Positions 6,775 to 8,536 of a stretch of 8,536 nucleotides of DNA are shown in pieces. How positions within the stretch are numbered: the first letter of the stretch is position 1; each line of letters starts with the position of its first letter. The notes below the pieces were generated by a model. It had not been told where the DNA came from and ran no database searches. It saw only the letters and a list, made by a program, of their open reading frames with translations. The position numbers and the translations under genes were made by a program. Source of the stretch: Spirochaetota bacterium (lineage in GTDB: Bacteria; Spirochaetota; Spirochaetia; DSM-27196; PWMO01). The stretch spans positions 1 to 8,536 of the forward strand of contig JAAAOH010000044.1 of the NCBI GenBank assembly GCA_009908925.1. The letters are read 5' to 3'.

Positions 6775-7743
6775 TTACTGGGCAGCTTCAATCAACTCTT
6801 CGAGCTGTGCGAGCTGCTGCTCCTTCATCGAGGTCGGAGCCGGCGCATAGCCGATCTGCGAAATGATGTCCGTATCGGTCAGACTGAGGTAGAACCGGAC
6901 GAACTCGGCAACTGCCGGGTCGGCGAGCTCGGCGTTGTTGACGTAGATGAAGATGGGCCGGGCAAGTGCATAATCGCCGCTGGCCGCGTTGTCTATGCTC
7001 GGCTCCGAGCCGTTGATCGATACCGCCTTCACACGATCCTGGTTCTGAAGGTAATAGGCGAGCCCGAAGTAACCCATGGCATTCGGCGTCGTAGAGACGG
7101 CTTGAACGATGGTGTTGTCCTGCTCGGTCTTGGAGTAGTCGTCACGCGATGCACCGGTTTCACCGACGATCTCCTCGGTAAAGAAGTCGAATGTACCGGA
7201 GGCTGCGGTGGGACCGTAGAGCTCCCACTCGGCGTCGGGCCAGGAAGAATCAACCTGGTCCCAGGTTTGGGGAGGATCATCCGGTCCCCAGATAGCCGCA
7301 AGGGTGTCGGGAGTGACATCGTCAATCCAGTCTGCCTCGGGGTTCACCACGACCGCGATGGCATCAAAGGCGACCTGGAACTCGGTCCACTCGACGCCGT
7401 TATCAGCGGCCAGCTGAGCCTCCTCGTCCTTGATGGGACGGCTTGCACCGGTGACCGGCGCACGGCCGACGCTGAAGAAGTTCTCGAATCCGCCGCCGGT
7501 ACCGGTCGACTGCACGCCGACCTCGACCTCGGGGTTCTCTTTGCTGAACTCTTCGGCCATGGCGGAGCTGATGGGGAACACCGTGCTCGAGCCCGAAACG
7601 GTAAAGCTGCCGGTGAGCTGCTCCATGTCTTCGCCGGAGCCCTCTTCCATGCTGCCGCCCTCTTGCTGTCCGCCGGCTACCGCCGCGAACGAAACTGCCA
7701 GGAAAAGTGCCGCGAATACCGCGACGATCTTTCGTCCTTTCAT
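6775..7743 (-). CDS. pstS: Periplasmic phosphate-binding protein PstS
   Basis: 322 residues; captures phosphate in the periplasm and delivers it to PstCA. The N-terminus is a Sec signal peptide (MKGRK, then a hydrophobic core of about residues 6-22) with a probable signal peptidase I site AVA|GG after residue 23. There is no lipobox Cys. A Gly/Glu-rich linker (24-44) follows. Phosphate-site motifs of the family are visible: SGSSTVFP (50-57), STGTGGGF (79-86), SRPI (101-104) and ASGTFDFF (181-188), plus the family stretch MGYFGLAYY. The start at 7743 is supported by GGGAGG at 7749-7754; the frame opens 20 codons earlier, but that extension would run into the Pho-box region and spoil the signal peptide. 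It is the first gene of the pst operon, directly downstream of the Pho-box-like array. Confidence 0.95.
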   Translation of the reverse strand: MKGRKIVAVFAALFLAVSFAAVAGGQQEGGSMEEGSGEDMEQLTGSFTVSGSSTVFPISSAMAEEFSKENPEVEVGVQSTGTGGGFENFFSVGRAPVTGASRPIKDEEAQLAADNGVEWTEFQVAFDAIAVVVNPEADWIDDVTPDTLAAIWGPDDPPQTWDQVDSSWPDAEWELYGPTAASGTFDFFTEEIVGETGASRDDYSKTEQDNTIVQAVSTTPNAMGYFGLAYYLQNQDRVKAVSINGSEPSIDNAASGDYALARPIFIYVNNAELADPAVAEFVRFYLSLTDTDIISQIGYAPAPTSMKEQQLAQLEELIEAAQ

Positions 7744-7748
7744 TGCTG

Positions 7749-7754
7749 CCTCCC
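7749..7754 (-). promoter_or_regulatory. Ribosome binding site of pstS
   Basis: GGGAGG on the minus strand, 5 nt before the ATG at 7743. It fixes the pstS start at the Met that begins a proper signal peptide, rather than the upstream in-frame Met at 7803. Confidence 0.75.
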
Positions 7755-7793
7755 TGAAGGATTTGTTCTTACGGGCTCCAAGAAACAAACCTT

Positions 7794-7833
7794 GTGTTAG
7801 CATGATGTAAGGGTAATGTTAGATTTCGTTTAG
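7794..7833 (-). promoter_or_regulatory. Pho-box-like array upstream of pstS
   Basis: Read on the minus strand toward pstS, 7-bp units recur on an exact 11-bp pitch: CTAAACG (7827-7833, degenerate), CTAACAT (7816-7822), CTTACAT (7805-7811) and CTAACAC (7794-7800), each separated by 4 nt. This is the architecture of the E. coli PHO box (CTGTCAT units with 4-nt spacers), where PhoB dimers bind one helical face. The array ends 50 nt before the pstS start codon, a suitable distance if it replaces the -35 element. I see no good -10 match downstream, so the exact start site is not assigned. An inverted repeat, TTTCGT-N7-ACGAAA (7824-7842), overlaps its upstream end. The rest of the 198-bp spacer to the tRNA-deacylase gene (7843-7941) shows nothing I can name. 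Confidence 0.75.
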
Positions 7834-7941
7834 GAGACGAAAACCAAAGCGAGAATCGGCAGAAAAGGGAGAGGCGGAGTTCGGCTTCACGCGGCTCGCA
7901 CCCGGGTGGCGGCCTCGTGGCTCGGCGGCTGGGAGGCGGTA

Positions 7942-8409
7942 CTACTCTTCGGGCGACTTGCTGAGGTCCGCCACCGTGGCGCCGGCCACTGCGACGAGCT
8001 GATCGAAGGTCATGGGGACTCCTGACGCGTCGGTGCCTGCTGCCGGATACACGGTGTCGTACTCGGAAAGGGCCTCGTCAGCGTAAATGGGCACGTTTTC
8101 CACACCGAAGGGGCACACGCCGCCGGGGCGAAACCCGGTCACCGACTCGGTCTCTTCGGCAGTCGCCATTCTCGTTTTGACACCGAGTGCGACCTTGAGC
8201 TTCGCATTACTGAGCTTGCGGTCGCCGGCCATGAGAACCATGTAGAAGCGGTCGTCCTTTCCCTTGAGCAGAATCGACTTCGCGATCTGCCCCACCTGCA
8301 CGCCGATGCGCTCGGCAGCGGAGACCGACGTGGGAGTTGATCCTGGCTCGAACTCCAGCGCAGACAGGCCGTGAGCATCGAGTGCGGCTCGTACTTTGTC
8401 GGGTATCAA
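7942..8409 (-). CDS. YbaK/EbsC-family aminoacyl-tRNA deacylase (trans-editing protein)
   Basis: 155 residues, the usual size for free-standing YbaK/ProX-type editing domains. Such proteins hydrolyse mischarged tRNAs (for example Cys-tRNA(Pro) or Ala-tRNA(Pro)) in the cytoplasm; which substrate this one uses cannot be told from sequence alone. Visible family features are QIAKSILLK with the conserved Lys44, the GDRKL segment (62-66), TGFRPGGVCPFG (91-102) and a C-terminal YPAAGT ... MTFDQLVAVAGATVADLS. The start is a TTG at 8409, chosen because AAAGGAG lies 6 nt upstream and the family N-terminus begins there. It follows the 5S rRNA gene by 68 nt on the same strand. The next gene, pstS, is 198 nt downstream and has its own regulatory region, so the two are probably not one operon. 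Confidence 0.9.
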   Translation of the reverse strand: MIPDKVRAALDAHGLSALEFEPGSTPTSVSAAERIGVQVGQIAKSILLKGKDDRFYMVLMAGDRKLSNAKLKVALGVKTRMATAEETESVTGFRPGGVCPFGVENVPIYADEALSEYDTVYPAAGTDASGVPMTFDQLVAVAGATVADLSKSPEE

Positions 8410-8415
8410 GACTGA

Positions 8416-8422
8416 CTCCTTT
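8416..8422 (-). promoter_or_regulatory. Ribosome binding site that supports a TTG start
   Basis: AAAGGAG on the minus strand, 6 nt before TTG at 8409. No ATG or GTG in this frame near the conserved N-terminus competes with it, so the rare start codon is well supported. Confidence 0.7.
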
Positions 8423-8468
8423 CCGGACGGCGTGTGACCTCATGGCCGCGCGGCCGCCGAGAGGGCAC

Positions 8469-8487
8469 AAAAAAACGTCTGGCGACG
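8469..8487 (-). terminator. T7 run with short hairpin at the 3' end of 5S rRNA
   Basis: On the minus strand a 4-bp hairpin (CGTC-GCCA-GACG, 8476-8487) is followed directly by seven T (8469-8475). The hairpin bases are also the 3' end of the 5S sequence, so termination may instead use the longer helix between the 5' and 3' ends of 5S, whose other half is outside the window. It is probably the end of the rrn transcript. Confidence 0.55.
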
Positions 8488-8536
8488 ACCTACTCTCCCA
8501 CCCCTTGCGGGGCAGTACCATCGGCGCAGGAGGGCT
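8478..8536 (-). rRNA. rrf: 5S ribosomal RNA, 3' part (5' part beyond window edge)
   Basis: The minus strand reads the conserved 3' half of 5S rRNA: GCGCCGATGGTACTG, a GC stem closed by GCAA, then GGGAGAGTAGGTCGTCGCC. These match loop E, helix IV and helix V of bacterial 5S. About half of the molecule is present. The exact 3' end is uncertain by a few bases (about 8476-8480). It implies a 16S-23S-5S operon to the right of the window. Confidence 0.9.

Noticed and set aside
6541..7800. Long plus-strand open frame (419 codons) opposite pstS.
   Set aside because: It is the antisense shadow of pstS in GC-rich DNA; its protein shows no recognisable domain and PstS is unambiguous on the other strand.
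7865..7940. Candidate terminator for the deacylase gene in the GC-rich spacer, including the palindrome CACCCGGGTG.
   Set aside because: The repeats seen there are mostly direct (GGCTCG twice), no stable stem is followed by a T-run, and the palindrome is too short to call.
8444..8455. 12-bp self-complementary GGCCGCGCGGCC between 5S and the deacylase gene.
   Set aside because: It has no loop, no T-run and no repeat elsewhere in the window; such palindromes arise readily in GC-rich DNA.

Overview
The window is GC-rich and bacterial, and holds two unrelated operon segments in convergent orientation plus the downstream end of a ribosomal RNA operon. The source is probably a free-living, fermentative spirochaete. 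That rests mainly on the PstS signal-peptide junction (AVA|GGQQEGG followed by an acidic linker), which resembles spirochaete solute-binding proteins, and on the fermentation-type hydrogenase. It is an inference, not a proof.

Positions 1-3857, plus strand, carry the end of an [FeFe]-hydrogenase operon. The first gene is cut by the window edge. It encodes the C-terminal part of a NuoF/HydB-type NADH-flavoprotein fused to a complete GltD/NfnB-like FAD- and NADPH-binding oxidoreductase. It overlaps the start of hydA by 8 nt. HydA is a 593-residue catalytic subunit with a NuoG-like N-terminus ([2Fe-2S], His-ligated [4Fe-4S], two ferredoxin-type [4Fe-4S]) and an H-cluster domain. Together they should connect NADH and probably NADPH pools to H2. 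The first H-cluster motif reads TSCSPGW rather than TSCCPGW.

Positions 3989-7743, minus strand, carry a high-affinity phosphate ABC transporter read as pstS-pstC-pstA-pstB. The last three genes are tightly coupled (ATGA and TAATG junctions). Upstream of pstS lies an array of 7-bp elements on an exact 11-bp pitch that looks like a Pho box, so the operon is probably induced by phosphate starvation through a PhoB/PhoP-type regulator. A strong hairpin separates pstS from pstCAB, which suits excess production of the binding protein. No phoU follows pstB.

Positions 7942-8409, minus strand, carry a stand-alone YbaK/EbsC-family aminoacyl-tRNA deacylase with a TTG start and a strong ribosome binding site. 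Upstream of it (8478 to the window end, minus strand) is the 3' part of a 5S rRNA gene followed by a T7 run, so an rrn operon lies beyond the right edge.

No CRISPR array, insertion sequence, tRNA or phage gene was recognised. No non-coding stretch exceeds about 200 bases. The most notable items are the NuoF-GltD fusion, the variant H-cluster motif and the Pho-box array.
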